This document shows, piece by piece, positions 33,331 through 42,698 of a stretch of 64,000 nucleotides of DNA. This DNA comes from Streptomyces albogriseolus (GTDB lineage: Bacteria; Actinomycetota; Actinomycetes; Streptomycetales; Streptomycetaceae): assembly GCA_014650475.1 (NCBI GenBank), contig BMVA01000020.1, positions 1 through 64,000 on the forward strand. Reading direction: 5' to 3'. The translations under genes and the position numbers were made by a program. Position 1 is the first letter of the stretch; each line of letters opens with the position of its first letter. The notes beneath the pieces were generated by a model. It ran no database searches. It worked only from the letters and a program-made list of their open reading frames with translations, and was not told the DNA's origin.

Positions 33331-34866
33331 ATGGCTCATCTGCGTTCCAGACGCCGGCTCGCCCTCGCCGTGCCCGTCGTGCTGTCACTGACCGCCTCGC
33401 TCGGCTTCCTGCCCGCGGCGGCCTCGGCCGCGCCGGCCACGGCCACGGCCACGGAGGAGCAGGCGGCGGACGCGCCCGTCCTCACGTACGTCGTCAACAC
33501 CAAGGCGGACCACCGGACGATCGCCAAGGTGAAGCGGGCGATCGCCGCGGCGGACGGCGAGATCGTCATCGCGTACGAGAAGATCGGCGTCATCGTCGTC
33601 CGCTCCGCGAACGGCGACTTCGCGAAGACCCTCCGCGAGGTGCCCGGCGTGCAGTCGGCCGGCGCCACCCGCACCGCCCCGCTGGCCCCGGCCGGGACGA
33701 CGGACGCGGGCTCCGCCGAGTACCTGACGGCCGCCGACGCCGCGAAGCTGAAGGCCGCGTCGGCGGAGACACCGGGCAGCGAGCCGCTCGAGGCCGACCA
33801 GTGGGACCTGCGCGCCATCGGCGCCGACAAGGCCGCGAAGATCAACCCGGGCAGCGGGAACGTCACGGTCGCCGTCATCGACACCGGCGTCGACGACACC
33901 CACCCGGACCTCGCCCCGAACTTCTCGGCGTCCCAGTCCGCCAACTGCTTCGGCGGCACCCCGGACACCACCCCGGGCGCCTGGCGGCCGTACACCGCGG
34001 GCGACTACCACGGCACGCACGTGGCCGGTGAGATCGCCGCCGCCCGCAACGGCGTCGGCGTCGCCGGCGTCGCGCCCGGTGTGAAGGTCTCGGCGATCAA
34101 CGTCACCGACCCCGCCAGCGGGCTGTTCTACGCGGAGGCCGTCGTCTGCGCGTTCGTGTTCGCCGCCGACCACGGCGTGGAGATCACGAACAACAGCTAC
34201 TACGTCGACCCGTGGATGTACAACTGCATGGACGACCCGGACCAGCGGGCCATCGTCGACGCGGTCAACCGGGCCCAGCTGTACGCCCAGCGCAAGGGCA
34301 CCCTGCACCTCGCCTCGGCGGGCAACTCCAACCACGACCTGGCGTCCGACGCCATCGAGGACGCGTCCAGCCCGAACGACACCACTCCGGTGCCGCGCAC
34401 CATCGACCCGAGCGAGTGCTTCGACCTGCCCACGCAGCTCCCCGGCGTCGTCACGGTCAGCGCGACGGGCTCCGAGAACCTCAAGTCGTACTACTCCTCG
34501 TACGGCCAGGGCGTCGTCGACGTGGCCGCGCCGGGCGGCGACCGCCGCTACCAGCTGCCGGACACCCCGTCGAAGGACGGCCGCATCCTGTCCACGATGC
34601 CGAACGGCGAGTACGCCTGGCTGCAGGGCACCTCGATGGCCTCGCCGCACGCGGCCGGCGTCGCGGCGCTGCTGAAGTCCAAGCACCCGTGGCTGCCCCC
34701 GGCGGCCCTTCAGGCGCTGCTCAAGGCGCAGGCGAACAACCCGGGCTGCCCCGCGTCGTACGACCAGAACGGTGACGGAACGCAGGACGCGACATGCGAG
34801 GGCGGCCGGCTGGTCAACGGCTTCTACGGTCACGGCATCGTCGACGCGCTGCGCGCCGTCAAGTGA
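33331..34866 (+). CDS. Secreted S8 family (subtilisin-like) serine peptidase, copy 1
   Basis: A 511-residue secreted subtilase. Signal peptide at residues 1-34 (LALAVPVVLSLTASLGFLPAAASAA). An inhibitor-like prosegment at about 48-115 (LTYVVNTKADHRTIAKVKRAI ... YEKIGVIVVRSANGDF) probably folds the enzyme and is cut off. The catalytic triad is D184 (VIDTGVDDTHPD), H227 (HGTHVAGE) and S435 (GTSMASPH). Several Cys could form disulphides. GTGGAG precedes the ATG. It is immediately followed by a close paralogue, so the pair arose by tandem duplication. Protein substrates are unknown. Confidence 0.93.
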   Translation: MAHLRSRRRLALAVPVVLSLTASLGFLPAAASAAPATATATEEQAADAPVLTYVVNTKADHRTIAKVKRAIAAADGEIVIAYEKIGVIVVRSANGDFAKTLREVPGVQSAGATRTAPLAPAGTTDAGSAEYLTAADAAKLKAASAETPGSEPLEADQWDLRAIGADKAAKINPGSGNVTVAVIDTGVDDTHPDLAPNFSASQSANCFGGTPDTTPGAWRPYTAGDYHGTHVAGEIAAARNGVGVAGVAPGVKVSAINVTDPASGLFYAEAVVCAFVFAADHGVEITNNSYYVDPWMYNCMDDPDQRAIVDAVNRAQLYAQRKGTLHLASAGNSNHDLASDAIEDASSPNDTTPVPRTIDPSECFDLPTQLPGVVTVSATGSENLKSYYSSYGQGVVDVAAPGGDRRYQLPDTPSKDGRILSTMPNGEYAWLQGTSMASPHAAGVAALLKSKHPWLPPAALQALLKAQANNPGCPASYDQNGDGTQDATCEGGRLVNGFYGHGIVDALRAVK

Positions 34867-34927
34867 GCCGGGGACCCGCACATCCGCCGTACCGTCCGCA
34901 CGTCGAAGTGAACGAACTGGAGACTTC

Positions 34928-36454
34928 ATGACAGCGTCTCACCCGCGCCACCGCCGGGCGCTGGTCGTCCCGGCCGGCATGGCCCTGGCGACCGCGCTCG
35001 CGTTCCTGCCGAACACGGCCGCCACGGCCGCCCCCGCCCACCAGGGGGCCGCCTCCGCGGACGCCGCCTCGCTGAGCTACGTGGTCAACGTGCAGGGCGG
35101 GCACGGCGCGCCGGCACATGTGAAGAAGGCGATCGCCACGGCCGGCGGGACGATCGTGACGTCGTACGAGAAGATCGGCGTGATCGTCGTCCACTCGTCG
35201 AACGCCGACTTCGCGCAGACGATCCGCACGGTGCCGGGGGTGCAGTCGGCCGGCGCCACCCGCAACGCGCCGCTGCCGTCGGCGGTCACGACGGACCTGG
35301 GCTCCCCGAAGGTGCTCAGCGCCGCCGAGGTCGCCGAGGCGGCGGAGGAGGCCGCCGCGGACCAGGACCCGCTGCAGAACCTCCAGTGGGACCTGCCCGC
35401 CATCAAGGCGGACAAGGCGCACGAGACGTCGCTGGGCAGCTCCGAGGTGACCGTCGCCGTCATCGACACGGGCGTCGACGACACCCACCCCGACATCGCG
35501 CCCAACTTCGACCGGGCCGCGTCGGTGAACTGCGTGGCGGGCAAGCCCGACACCAGCGAGGGCGCGTGGCGTCCGGGCGCGGCCGAGAGCCCGCACGGCA
35601 CGCACGTCGCCGGTGAGATCGCCGCCGCGAAGAACGGCGTCGGCATGACCGGTGTCGCCCCCGGGGTGAAGGTCTCCGGCATCAAGGTGTCCAACCCGGA
35701 CGGCTACTTCTACACCGAGGCCGTGGTGTGCGGCTTCATGTGGGCGGCCGAGCACGGGGTCGACGTCACCAACAACAGCTATTACACCGACCCCTGGTAC
35801 TTCAACTGCACGGACGACCCGGACCAGAAGGCGCTCGTCGAGGCGGTCTCCCGGGCCACGCGGTACGCGGAGCGCAAGGGCGCGGTCAACGTGGCCGCGG
35901 CCGGCAACGAGAACTACGACCTCGCCGCCGACGAGATCACCGACCCGGTCTCCCCCAACGACGGCACCCCGTCGGACCGTGTGATCGACCCGTCCGAGTG
36001 CCTCGACATCCCGACCCAGCTGCCGGGTGTGGTGACGGTCGCGTCGACCGGCGCCAAGGGTCTCAAGTCGTCGTTCTCCAACTACGGCCGGGGTGTCATC
36101 GACATCGCCGCGCCCGGTGGGGACTCGACGGCCTATCAGACGCCCGCGCCGCCCGCCACCAGCGGTCTGATCCTGGGCACGCTGCCCGGCGGACGCTGGG
36201 GTTACATGGCCGGTACGTCGATGGCCTCCCCGCACGTCGCGGGCGTCGCCGCGCTGATCAAGTCGCAGCACCCGTACGCGCCGCCGGCGCTGGTGAAGGC
36301 CCTGCTGTACGCGCAGGCCGACGCCACCGCCTGCACCAAGCCGTACGACATCGACAACGACGGCAAGGCCGACGCGGTGTGCGAGGGCCCGAAGAACCGC
36401 AACGGCTTCTACGGCTGGGGCATGGCCGACGCGCTGGACGCGGTGACGCGGTAG
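34928..36454 (+). CDS. Secreted S8 family (subtilisin-like) serine peptidase, copy 2
   Basis: A 508-residue paralogue of the preceding gene, with the same layout: signal peptide (LVVPAGMALATALAFLPNTAATAA), prosegment (LSYVVNVQGGHGAPAHVKKAI), and triad D180, H223 and S431 (GTSMASPHVAGVAAL). Long segments are nearly identical to copy 1, for example VAVIDTGVDDTHPD and TQLPGVVTV. Differences concentrate in the prosegment and in the loop around residues 120-150. It starts 61 bp after copy 1, with CTGGAGA before the ATG. A 15-bp terminator follows. Both are likely exported and active. Confidence 0.93.
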   Translation: MTASHPRHRRALVVPAGMALATALAFLPNTAATAAPAHQGAASADAASLSYVVNVQGGHGAPAHVKKAIATAGGTIVTSYEKIGVIVVHSSNADFAQTIRTVPGVQSAGATRNAPLPSAVTTDLGSPKVLSAAEVAEAAEEAAADQDPLQNLQWDLPAIKADKAHETSLGSSEVTVAVIDTGVDDTHPDIAPNFDRAASVNCVAGKPDTSEGAWRPGAAESPHGTHVAGEIAAAKNGVGMTGVAPGVKVSGIKVSNPDGYFYTEAVVCGFMWAAEHGVDVTNNSYYTDPWYFNCTDDPDQKALVEAVSRATRYAERKGAVNVAAAGNENYDLAADEITDPVSPNDGTPSDRVIDPSECLDIPTQLPGVVTVASTGAKGLKSSFSNYGRGVIDIAAPGGDSTAYQTPAPPATSGLILGTLPGGRWGYMAGTSMASPHVAGVAALIKSQHPYAPPALVKALLYAQADATACTKPYDIDNDGKADAVCEGPKNRNGFYGWGMADALDAVTR

Positions 36455-36480
36455 TCGTCGTCGCTCCGTAGGGCGTTCCA

Positions 36481-36514
36481 GGGAGGGGCCGGGCGGATGC
36501 GCCCGGCCCCTCCC
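36481..36514. terminator. Terminator after the subtilase pair
   Basis: A perfect 15-bp stem: 36481-36495 pairs with 36500-36514, 4-nt loop. Confidence 0.75.
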
Positions 36515-36549
36515 GTCTGTCCGGCCGGACGGTGCCGCACAGTAAGGCC

Positions 36550-37911
36550 ATGGCTCGTCTCGCGTCCTTCTGGTCAGGTCTCGGCGGGGATCCCGCCCTG
36601 CTGTCGCGGGTGTCCGCCGTCGAGCGGCCCGGCGTGCTGCCGTCGCGGCTGCCGGTGCGGGAGTTCGCGGGGGCGTGCGTCGGCGTGTGCGCGCTGGCCG
36701 CCGCCGAGCTCGCGGCACGGCGCACGGGCGGCGGCGAGGTCCCGGCCGTGCGGGTGGACGACGGGGCGGTGGCCACCGCGTTCGTGAGCGAGCGTCACCT
36801 GCGGACCGACGGGCGGGCCGCCGAGAGCTTCGCCCCGCTGTCCCGGTTCTGGCGCACGGCGGACGGCTGGGTGCGCACCCACGCCAACTACCCGCACCAC
36901 CGGGCGCGGCTCCTCACCGCGCTCGGCGCGCCGGAGGACCCGGACGCGGTGGCCGCGGTGCTCGCGCGGAGGTCCGCGCGGGAGGTGGAGGAGACGGTCA
37001 CCGCGGCCGGCGGTCTGGCCGTCGCCCTGCGCACGCCCGAGGAGTGGGCGGCGCACGGGCAGGCGGCGGCGGTGGCGCGGCTGCCGCTGGTGGAGCGGGT
37101 ACGGCTGGACGCCGCGCCCGCGCGGGAGTTCACGGCGGCGGGCGGGGATCCGCTGCTGCCCGCCGCGGGGCTGCGGGTGCTGGACCTCACCCGGGTCGTC
37201 GCCGGGCCGGTCGCCACCCGCACGCTCGCCCTGCTCGGCGCGGACGTGCTGCGGCTGGACCCGCCGGGCCTGCCCGAACTGCCCGACCAGCACACCGACA
37301 CCGGCTTCGGGAAACGGTCGGCGCTGGTGGATCTGGCCTCCGGGCGGGAGGTGTTCGAGGAGCTGCTGGCGCGGGCGGACGTGGTCGTCACCGGGTACCG
37401 TCCCGGCTCTCTGGACCGCTTCGGGCTGAGCGCGGAGGCTCTGGCCGGGCGACGGCCGGGGGTCGTCGTGGCACAGCTGTCGGCGTGGGGCGCCGCCGGG
37501 CCGTGGGCGGCACGGCGCGGCTTCGACAGCCTGGTCCAGGTGGCGACGGGCATCGCCCACATCGAGGGAGACCACGGCCGCCCCGGCGCGCTGCCCGCCC
37601 AGGCCCTGGACCACGGCACGGGGTACCTGCTCGCGGCGGGGGTGCTGCGGGCCCTGTCGGACCAGGCGGACGCGGGTGGCGGCAGGCTCGTGCGGGTGGC
37701 TCTGGCCCGCACGGCGGCCGAGGTGCGGGCGGGGGCGGACGATTCCGCCGCCCACGGTGGCGAGGTGCCCGCCACGCCGTGGCTCGCGGAACGGAACAGC
37801 CCACTGGGGCGGTTGCGGTACGCCCTGCCCCCGGTGGACTTCGAGGGCGGGCCACGTGACTGGGCGCGGCCACCTGGGGCGTGGGGGGCGGACGCGGCGC
37901 GGTGGGTGTGA
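36550..37911 (+). CDS. CaiB/BaiF-type CoA-transferase with rearranged halves
   Basis: A 453-residue class III CoA-transferase-like protein. The segment that usually starts these enzymes, GLRVLDLTRVVAGPVATRTLALLGADVLRLD, begins only at about residue 210. It is preceded by a region resembling the usual C-terminal part (RTADGWVRTHANYPHHRARLLTALG ... AVALRTPEEWAAHGQ). The likely catalytic Asp is D354 in ALDHGTGYLLAAGVL. So the order appears C-half then N-half, a circular permutation or fusion. It may move CoA between organic acids; substrate unknown. The ATG at 36550 has TAAGG too close upstream to be a good ribosome site. Confidence 0.75.
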   Translation: MARLASFWSGLGGDPALLSRVSAVERPGVLPSRLPVREFAGACVGVCALAAAELAARRTGGGEVPAVRVDDGAVATAFVSERHLRTDGRAAESFAPLSRFWRTADGWVRTHANYPHHRARLLTALGAPEDPDAVAAVLARRSAREVEETVTAAGGLAVALRTPEEWAAHGQAAAVARLPLVERVRLDAAPAREFTAAGGDPLLPAAGLRVLDLTRVVAGPVATRTLALLGADVLRLDPPGLPELPDQHTDTGFGKRSALVDLASGREVFEELLARADVVVTGYRPGSLDRFGLSAEALAGRRPGVVVAQLSAWGAAGPWAARRGFDSLVQVATGIAHIEGDHGRPGALPAQALDHGTGYLLAAGVLRALSDQADAGGGRLVRVALARTAAEVRAGADDSAAHGGEVPATPWLAERNSPLGRLRYALPPVDFEGGPRDWARPPGAWGADAARWV

Positions 37912-37999
37912 GCGGCACGCCCGCCTCCGCCACGGCGGACAAAATCCGCATACCGTCCCGCACTTGCCCCGCTCTGTGCGATCTTGTGAAGATCCTGGG

Positions 38000-38992
38000 G
38001 TGACTCTGACGAAATCCAGGGACCGGGCGCCCCGTACGCGCGGCGGCCGGCGGCGGGCCGTGGCCGTGCTCGTCCTGGTGGCCCTCGGTGCGCTGATCCC
38101 CCTGCTCGGGCCGTCGCCCGCGCTGCACGGCACCGGGGAGGCGGACGCGCCCGGGACCGGGGGCATAGCCCTGCTGCGCACGGTGCTGTTCGCCGCGCTG
38201 GCCGTGCCCGTGGGCGAGCTGTTCGCCGTGCGGCTGGCGCGTGGACTCCCCGGCGCCCCGCCCGCCCTGCCGCGCAGTTGGTCGACCGTCGCCAACTCCG
38301 TCGGTCTCGTGGCCGCCCTCGGACTCGCCTCCGTGGTGGCGACCGGCAACCTCCTGCCCACGAGCCCCGCCGACATGGACCTGGGCGGCCTCTACGAGAC
38401 ACGGGACGGCAAGCTCGCCCTGCTGGAGGTCAACGGCTTCCTCGCGGCGGCCCTCTGCTCCGCGTCCCGCCGTCCCGTCACCCAGGTGCTGCCGCTGGCG
38501 GCGGTCGTCGTCGCCGAGGCGCTGCGCGCGCACCCGACGACGGAGTACGGCCCGCTCGTCGGCTCGGGGCTGACGCTGGTGCACCTGACGTGCGCGTCGC
38601 TGTGGGTGGGCGGCCTGCCGCACGTCCTGCGCACGCTGCGGCTGTGGGGGCACGCCGAGGCAGGCGCGGCGCTGCTGGGCCGCTACGCGCGCGTGGCGCT
38701 CGTCCTGCTCGCCGCCATCACCGCGACGGGGGTGTGCAGTTCACTGCGCCGGATGCCGTCCGGGACGATCCTGACGCAGCTGACGGACACCGCGTACGGG
38801 AGGGTGCTGCTCGCCAAGGTGGTCCTCATGGCCGGTGTCTCCGCGCTCGCCCTGTGGGCCCGGGTGCGGCTGGCGCGCGCGGCCGACCCGCTGACCGCGC
38901 GTTCACCCGCGCGGGCGGAGGTGTGCCTACTCGCCCTGGTGGTCGCGGTGTCGGGACTGCTGACCGCGCTGCCGGTGCCGATCCGCTGGTGA
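38000..38992 (+). CDS. CopD-like integral membrane protein
   Basis: A 330-residue protein with about eight transmembrane helices. The C-terminal part (VHLTCASLWVGGLPHVLRTLRLWG ... RYARVALVLLAAITATGVCSSLRR) matches the CopD domain, associated with copper resistance or copper import. A Cys/His set sits at helix ends. The N-terminus has a hydrophobic signal-like helix (AVLVLVALGALIPLLG). Start GTG 38000 gives the best fit; the region has no strong Shine-Dalgarno. Metal transport is inferred from the domain. A SURF1-like gene, connected to copper cofactor insertion in cytochrome oxidase, lies 1.1 kb downstream. Confidence 0.8.
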   Translation: MTLTKSRDRAPRTRGGRRRAVAVLVLVALGALIPLLGPSPALHGTGEADAPGTGGIALLRTVLFAALAVPVGELFAVRLARGLPGAPPALPRSWSTVANSVGLVAALGLASVVATGNLLPTSPADMDLGGLYETRDGKLALLEVNGFLAAALCSASRRPVTQVLPLAAVVVAEALRAHPTTEYGPLVGSGLTLVHLTCASLWVGGLPHVLRTLRLWGHAEAGAALLGRYARVALVLLAAITATGVCSSLRRMPSGTILTQLTDTAYGRVLLAKVVLMAGVSALALWARVRLARAADPLTARSPARAEVCLLALVVAVSGLLTALPVPIRW

Positions 38993-39090
38993 CCGCCCCG
39001 CGCGCCGTCACGCGCGCGTCGTGAACGGACGCGCCGCAGGGGGCACCTGACGGACAGGCCTGTCGGTAGCGGCCCGTATCCTCATGAACC

Positions 39091-40074
39091 ATGCTCGAAG
39101 ACCTCACCGCCGCAGCCGCCTCCCCCACCGCGTGGCCGGCCGCGTATCCGCAGGGATACGCGGTCGTCGACGTGGAGACGACGGGGCTGGCCCGGGACGA
39201 CCGCATCATCTCCGCGGCCGTCTACCGGCTGGACGCGCGCGGCGAGGTCGAGGACCACTGGTACACGGTGGTCAATCCGGAGCGCGACCCGGGCCCGGTG
39301 TGGATACACGGGCTGACGAGCGAGATGCTCGAGGGCGCGCCCCTCTTCGCGGACGTCGCGGCGGAGTTCGCGGCGCGCCTGGAGGACCGCGTCCTGGTGG
39401 CGCACAACGCGGTGTTCGACTGGCAGATGATCGCCCGCGAGTACGCCCGCGCGCGCAGCGAGGCCCCGGTGAGGCAACGGCTGTGCACCATCGCCCTGTC
39501 CAAGGAGCTGGGGCTGCCGCTGCCCAACCACAAGCTGGAGTCGCTCGCGGCGCACTTCGGCGTGGTGCAGCGCCGGGCGCACCACGCGCTGGACGACGCG
39601 CGTGTGCTGGCGGAGGCGTTCCGGCCCAGTCTGCGGGCCGCGGCGGCGGGCGGCGTACGGCTGCCGCTGCACGAGTGCCGGCCGCTCACCGAGTGGTCGG
39701 ACCGGCCGCGCATCGGGCAGCAGGCGTCCTACGGCGGGCGGACGCCCTCCAGTTGGCGCCCCTCCCGCAAAAGACCCGCATGCCCCTATCCCAACCCGGG
39801 CCGGTATGAACCGGGCAAACGTCTCAAGCAGGGCATGCGGGTGGCGTTCTCCGGGGACACGTCCACCGAGCGTGACCTCCTGGAGGACCGGGCGACCGAG
39901 GCGGGGCTGCACGTGGCGACGAGCCTGTCCCGGCTCACCAGCCTCCTGGTGACCAACGACCCGGACTCGGGCACGTCGAAGACGGTCAAGGCCCGCCAGT
40001 ACGGCACGCCGGTGGTCGACGAGGCCGCCTTCGGCCAGCTCCTCGCCAACGTGGAGCCCGCCTCGGAGTCCTGA
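39091..40074 (+). CDS. DnaQ-type 3'-5' exonuclease with C-terminal BRCT domain
   Basis: A 327-residue protein. Residues about 22-185 are a DEDDh exonuclease: VVDVETTG (motif I, D and E), VLVAHNAVFDWQM (motif II) and HHALDDARVLAEAF (motif III, H and D). A linker rich in Arg, Ser and Pro follows. Residues about 250-325 look like a BRCT domain (GMRVAFSGDTSTERDLLEDRATEAGLHVATSLSRLTSLLV). BRCT domains bind phosphopeptides or DNA ends, so a DNA repair role is likely. TATCCT lies 8 nt before the ATG, a near-leaderless layout. Similar proteins occur throughout Streptomyces. Confidence 0.9.
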   Translation: MLEDLTAAAASPTAWPAAYPQGYAVVDVETTGLARDDRIISAAVYRLDARGEVEDHWYTVVNPERDPGPVWIHGLTSEMLEGAPLFADVAAEFAARLEDRVLVAHNAVFDWQMIAREYARARSEAPVRQRLCTIALSKELGLPLPNHKLESLAAHFGVVQRRAHHALDDARVLAEAFRPSLRAAAAGGVRLPLHECRPLTEWSDRPRIGQQASYGGRTPSSWRPSRKRPACPYPNPGRYEPGKRLKQGMRVAFSGDTSTERDLLEDRATEAGLHVATSLSRLTSLLVTNDPDSGTSKTVKARQYGTPVVDEAAFGQLLANVEPASES

Positions 40075-40141
40075 CCGCCCTCCCGGGCGCGGGAGGACGT
40101 GCGGGGACGTACCCGGCGCGGAGCACCTCGCGCCCGGGTTG

Positions 40142-40154
40142 TACCTTCATGGGG
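40142..40154 (+). promoter_or_regulatory. Leaderless -10 element for SURF1 gene
   Basis: TACCTT at 40142-40147 followed by 6 nt and GTG at 40154. No Shine-Dalgarno sequence. This spacing decides the start codon. Confidence 0.5.
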
Positions 40155-40966
40155 TGTACCGCTTCCTGCTGTCCCGGCAATGGGTGACCCTCACGCTGGT
40201 CGCCCTGCTTCTCGTCCCCACGATGATCGCGCTGGGCATCTGGCAGATGAACCGCTACGAGGAGCGCTCCGCGCGTAACCAGCTGGTGACCGACGCGCTG
40301 GCCGCCGACCCGGTGCCGGTGGAGCGGCTCGCGGCTCCGGGCCACGCGGTGACCCGCGCCGAGCGGTACCGCACGGTGACCGCCACGGGCCGCTTCGACA
40401 CGGACGCCGAGGTCGTGGTGCGCCGCCGCACCAACGCCGACGAGGAGATCGGCTTCCACGTCCTGACCCCCTTCGTCCTGGACGACGGCAAGGTGCTGCT
40501 GGTCAACCGCGGCTGGATCCCCGCCGACGGCCCGAGCCAGACCGAGTTCCCGAAGGTCCCCGCGCCGCCGCGCGGCGAGACCACGATCACCGGCCGGCTG
40601 ATGCCGGACGAGACGACCGAGGCCAGCGGCATCAAGGACCTCGAAGGCCTGCCGGACCGGCAGATCATGCTGATCAACAGCGAGCGGGAGGCGGAGCGGC
40701 TGGACGCCGACGTGCTCGGCGGCTACGTGGCGCAGACCGCGCCCGAGCCCGCGAGCGGCCTCCCCCAGCAGCTCGGCAACCCGGGCAAGGAGAACGCGGC
40801 GCTGAACTACGCGTACGCGGTCCAGTGGTGGCTGTTCGCCGCCGCCGTCCCGGTCGGCTGGGCCGTGCTGGCCCGCCGCGAGGCGCGCGAGCGGGCGGCG
40901 AAGGCGGGCGAGGGCACGGACGCCGGGGCGCCCGGCGCCGCCCGCTCCGAGTCCGCGGCCGTCTGA
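40154..40966 (+). CDS. SURF1-family cytochrome c oxidase assembly protein
   Basis: A 270-residue SURF1 homologue, with an N-terminal helix (LTLVALLLVPTMIALGIWQMNRYEER) and a C-terminal helix (YAVQWWLFAAAVPVGWAVLARR). The central SURF1 domain has RYRTVTATGRFD, GFHVLTPFVLDDGKVLLVNRGWIPADG and RLMPDETTE, and ends with NPGKENAALNYAYAVQWW. SURF1 helps insert haem a or copper during cytochrome aa3 assembly in the membrane. The start at GTG 40154 is favoured by a leaderless -10. The C-terminus is a Gly/Ala-rich tail. Confidence 0.9.
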   Translation: MYRFLLSRQWVTLTLVALLLVPTMIALGIWQMNRYEERSARNQLVTDALAADPVPVERLAAPGHAVTRAERYRTVTATGRFDTDAEVVVRRRTNADEEIGFHVLTPFVLDDGKVLLVNRGWIPADGPSQTEFPKVPAPPRGETTITGRLMPDETTEASGIKDLEGLPDRQIMLINSEREAERLDADVLGGYVAQTAPEPASGLPQQLGNPGKENAALNYAYAVQWWLFAAAVPVGWAVLARREARERAAKAGEGTDAGAPGAARSESAAV

Positions 40967-41141
40967 CCGCACTCCCCCGCCTCCCCCTTCTCCCCGTTCG
41001 CCGGCTTCTGTGCGAGAGTGGCGCACCGGTCGGGCGTGTTGCCGAGGTGTTCCGGACACGGAACTGGCCGGTTTCCGTCATCCGGACGGGCCGTCCGCGC
41101 AACTCTTCCCCGAGGGCACAGCACACCAAGGGCGGTGATCC

Positions 41142-42698
41142 ATGGCCGGCGCAGCCATGACCACGACGTTCCTCGCCGTGATCGGCGGGGCGTCGCTGCT
41201 CGCCGTCACCGCGCGCCGGCTGCGCCCGAGCGACCGGCTGCCGTCCCTGGAGGGATGGGCGCTGGCCGACCGCAGCCTCGGCGCCGGCTGGACCTGGCTG
41301 CTGCTCGGCGGGACGATCTACACCGCGTACACCTTCACCGCCGTGCCGGGCCTGGCGTACGGCAACGGCGCGTCCGCCTTCTTCGCGGTGCCGTACACGG
41401 TGATCGTCTGCCCACTGGCGTTCGTGCTGCTCAGCCGGCTCTGGGACGTGGCCCGGCGGCACGGCTACGTCACGGCCGCCGACTTCGTGCGCGGCCGCTA
41501 CGGCTCGGCCCCGCTGGCCCTGGTCGTCGCGCTGACCGGCATCCTCGCGACGATGCCGTACCTGGCGCTCCAGCTGCTCGGCATCCGCGCGGTGCTCACC
41601 GCGGGCGGGCTGTACCCGCCGGGCGCCGCCGGCGATCTGGCGATGGTCGCGGTGTTCGCGGGGCTGGCGGTGGCCACCTACCGGCACGGACTGCGCGCCC
41701 CCACGGTGATCGCCGCGCTGAAGGCGGTGGCGGTGTTCGTGTCGCTGACCGCGGTCTGCTGGCTGGTCCTGGACCGGTTCGGCGGGCCCGGCGGGGTCTT
41801 CGACGGGGCCGCCCGCGCCCTCGGCGGCACCGACCCGGCGCACTCGCCGCTGGTGCTCACGCCCGGGCAGCAGCCCGCGTACGCGACGCTCGCGCTCGGC
41901 TCCGCGCTGGCGCTGCTGATGTACCCGCACGTGCTGACCGCCGGCTTCGCCGCCGACGGGACGCGCACCCTGCGCAAGGTGTCGGCGGGGCTGCCCGCCT
42001 GGACGGCGCTGCTCGCGCTGTTCGGCTTCCTCGGCATCGCGGCCCTCGCCGCCGGGGTGCGGGCGCCCGCGGGCGGCGCGGAGTCGGCGGTGCCGATGCT
42101 GGTCGACCGGCTGATGCCGGGCCCGCTCGCCGGGCTGGTGTTCGGCTCGATCGTGGTCGGCGCGCTGGTCCCGGCGGCGGTGATGTCCATCGCCGCGGCC
42201 ACCAGCTTCGTCCGCAACGTGTACGTCGAGTACGTCCATCCGACGGCCACGCCGAAACGGCAGGTGCGGGTCGCCAAGACGGTGTCGCTGACCGCGAAGC
42301 TCGGCGCGGTGGCGTTCGTGTTCGGGCTGCGCGACCAGGACGCGATCAACCTCCAGCTGCTCGGCGGGGTGTGGATCCTCCAGGTCTTCCCGGCGGTCGC
42401 CGTCGGGCTGTACACCCGGTGGCTGCACCCGCGGGCGCTGCTCGCCGGCTGGGCCGTGGGCATGGCCTCCGGGACGTACCTGGTGGTGCGCGAGGGCTTC
42501 TCCTCGATCGTGCCGCTCGTCGCCGGCTCGCCCGAGATCTACGCCGGGGTCGCCGCGCTGCTGCTGAACCTGGCCGTCGCGGTGGCCGTCACGCCCGTCC
42601 TCGCCCGCCTCGGCGTCCCGCGCGGCCCGGACGCCACCGACCTGCCGTCCCGCCCGCACGCCGGGCGACGTCCCCCGACGGGAGCGAACAACGCGTGA
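41142..42698 (+). CDS. Sodium:solute symporter (SSS family)
   Basis: A 518-residue transporter with about thirteen transmembrane helices. The opening LPSLEGWALADRSLGAGWTWLLLGGTIYTAYTFTAVPGLAYGNGASAFF carries the SSS N-terminal pattern, and AVMSIAAATSFVRNVYVEYV is near the C-terminal half. Substrate undetermined. It is not very similar to the ActP-like symporter at 31 kb. Its TGA overlaps the GTG of the sigma factor gene, so the two are coupled. A second ATG at 41157 is possible. It is the first gene of the likely five-gene operon extending to 46246. Confidence 0.85.
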   Translation: MAGAAMTTTFLAVIGGASLLAVTARRLRPSDRLPSLEGWALADRSLGAGWTWLLLGGTIYTAYTFTAVPGLAYGNGASAFFAVPYTVIVCPLAFVLLSRLWDVARRHGYVTAADFVRGRYGSAPLALVVALTGILATMPYLALQLLGIRAVLTAGGLYPPGAAGDLAMVAVFAGLAVATYRHGLRAPTVIAALKAVAVFVSLTAVCWLVLDRFGGPGGVFDGAARALGGTDPAHSPLVLTPGQQPAYATLALGSALALLMYPHVLTAGFAADGTRTLRKVSAGLPAWTALLALFGFLGIAALAAGVRAPAGGAESAVPMLVDRLMPGPLAGLVFGSIVVGALVPAAVMSIAAATSFVRNVYVEYVHPTATPKRQVRVAKTVSLTAKLGAVAFVFGLRDQDAINLQLLGGVWILQVFPAVAVGLYTRWLHPRALLAGWAVGMASGTYLVVREGFSSIVPLVAGSPEIYAGVAALLLNLAVAVAVTPVLARLGVPRGPDATDLPSRPHAGRRPPTGANNA

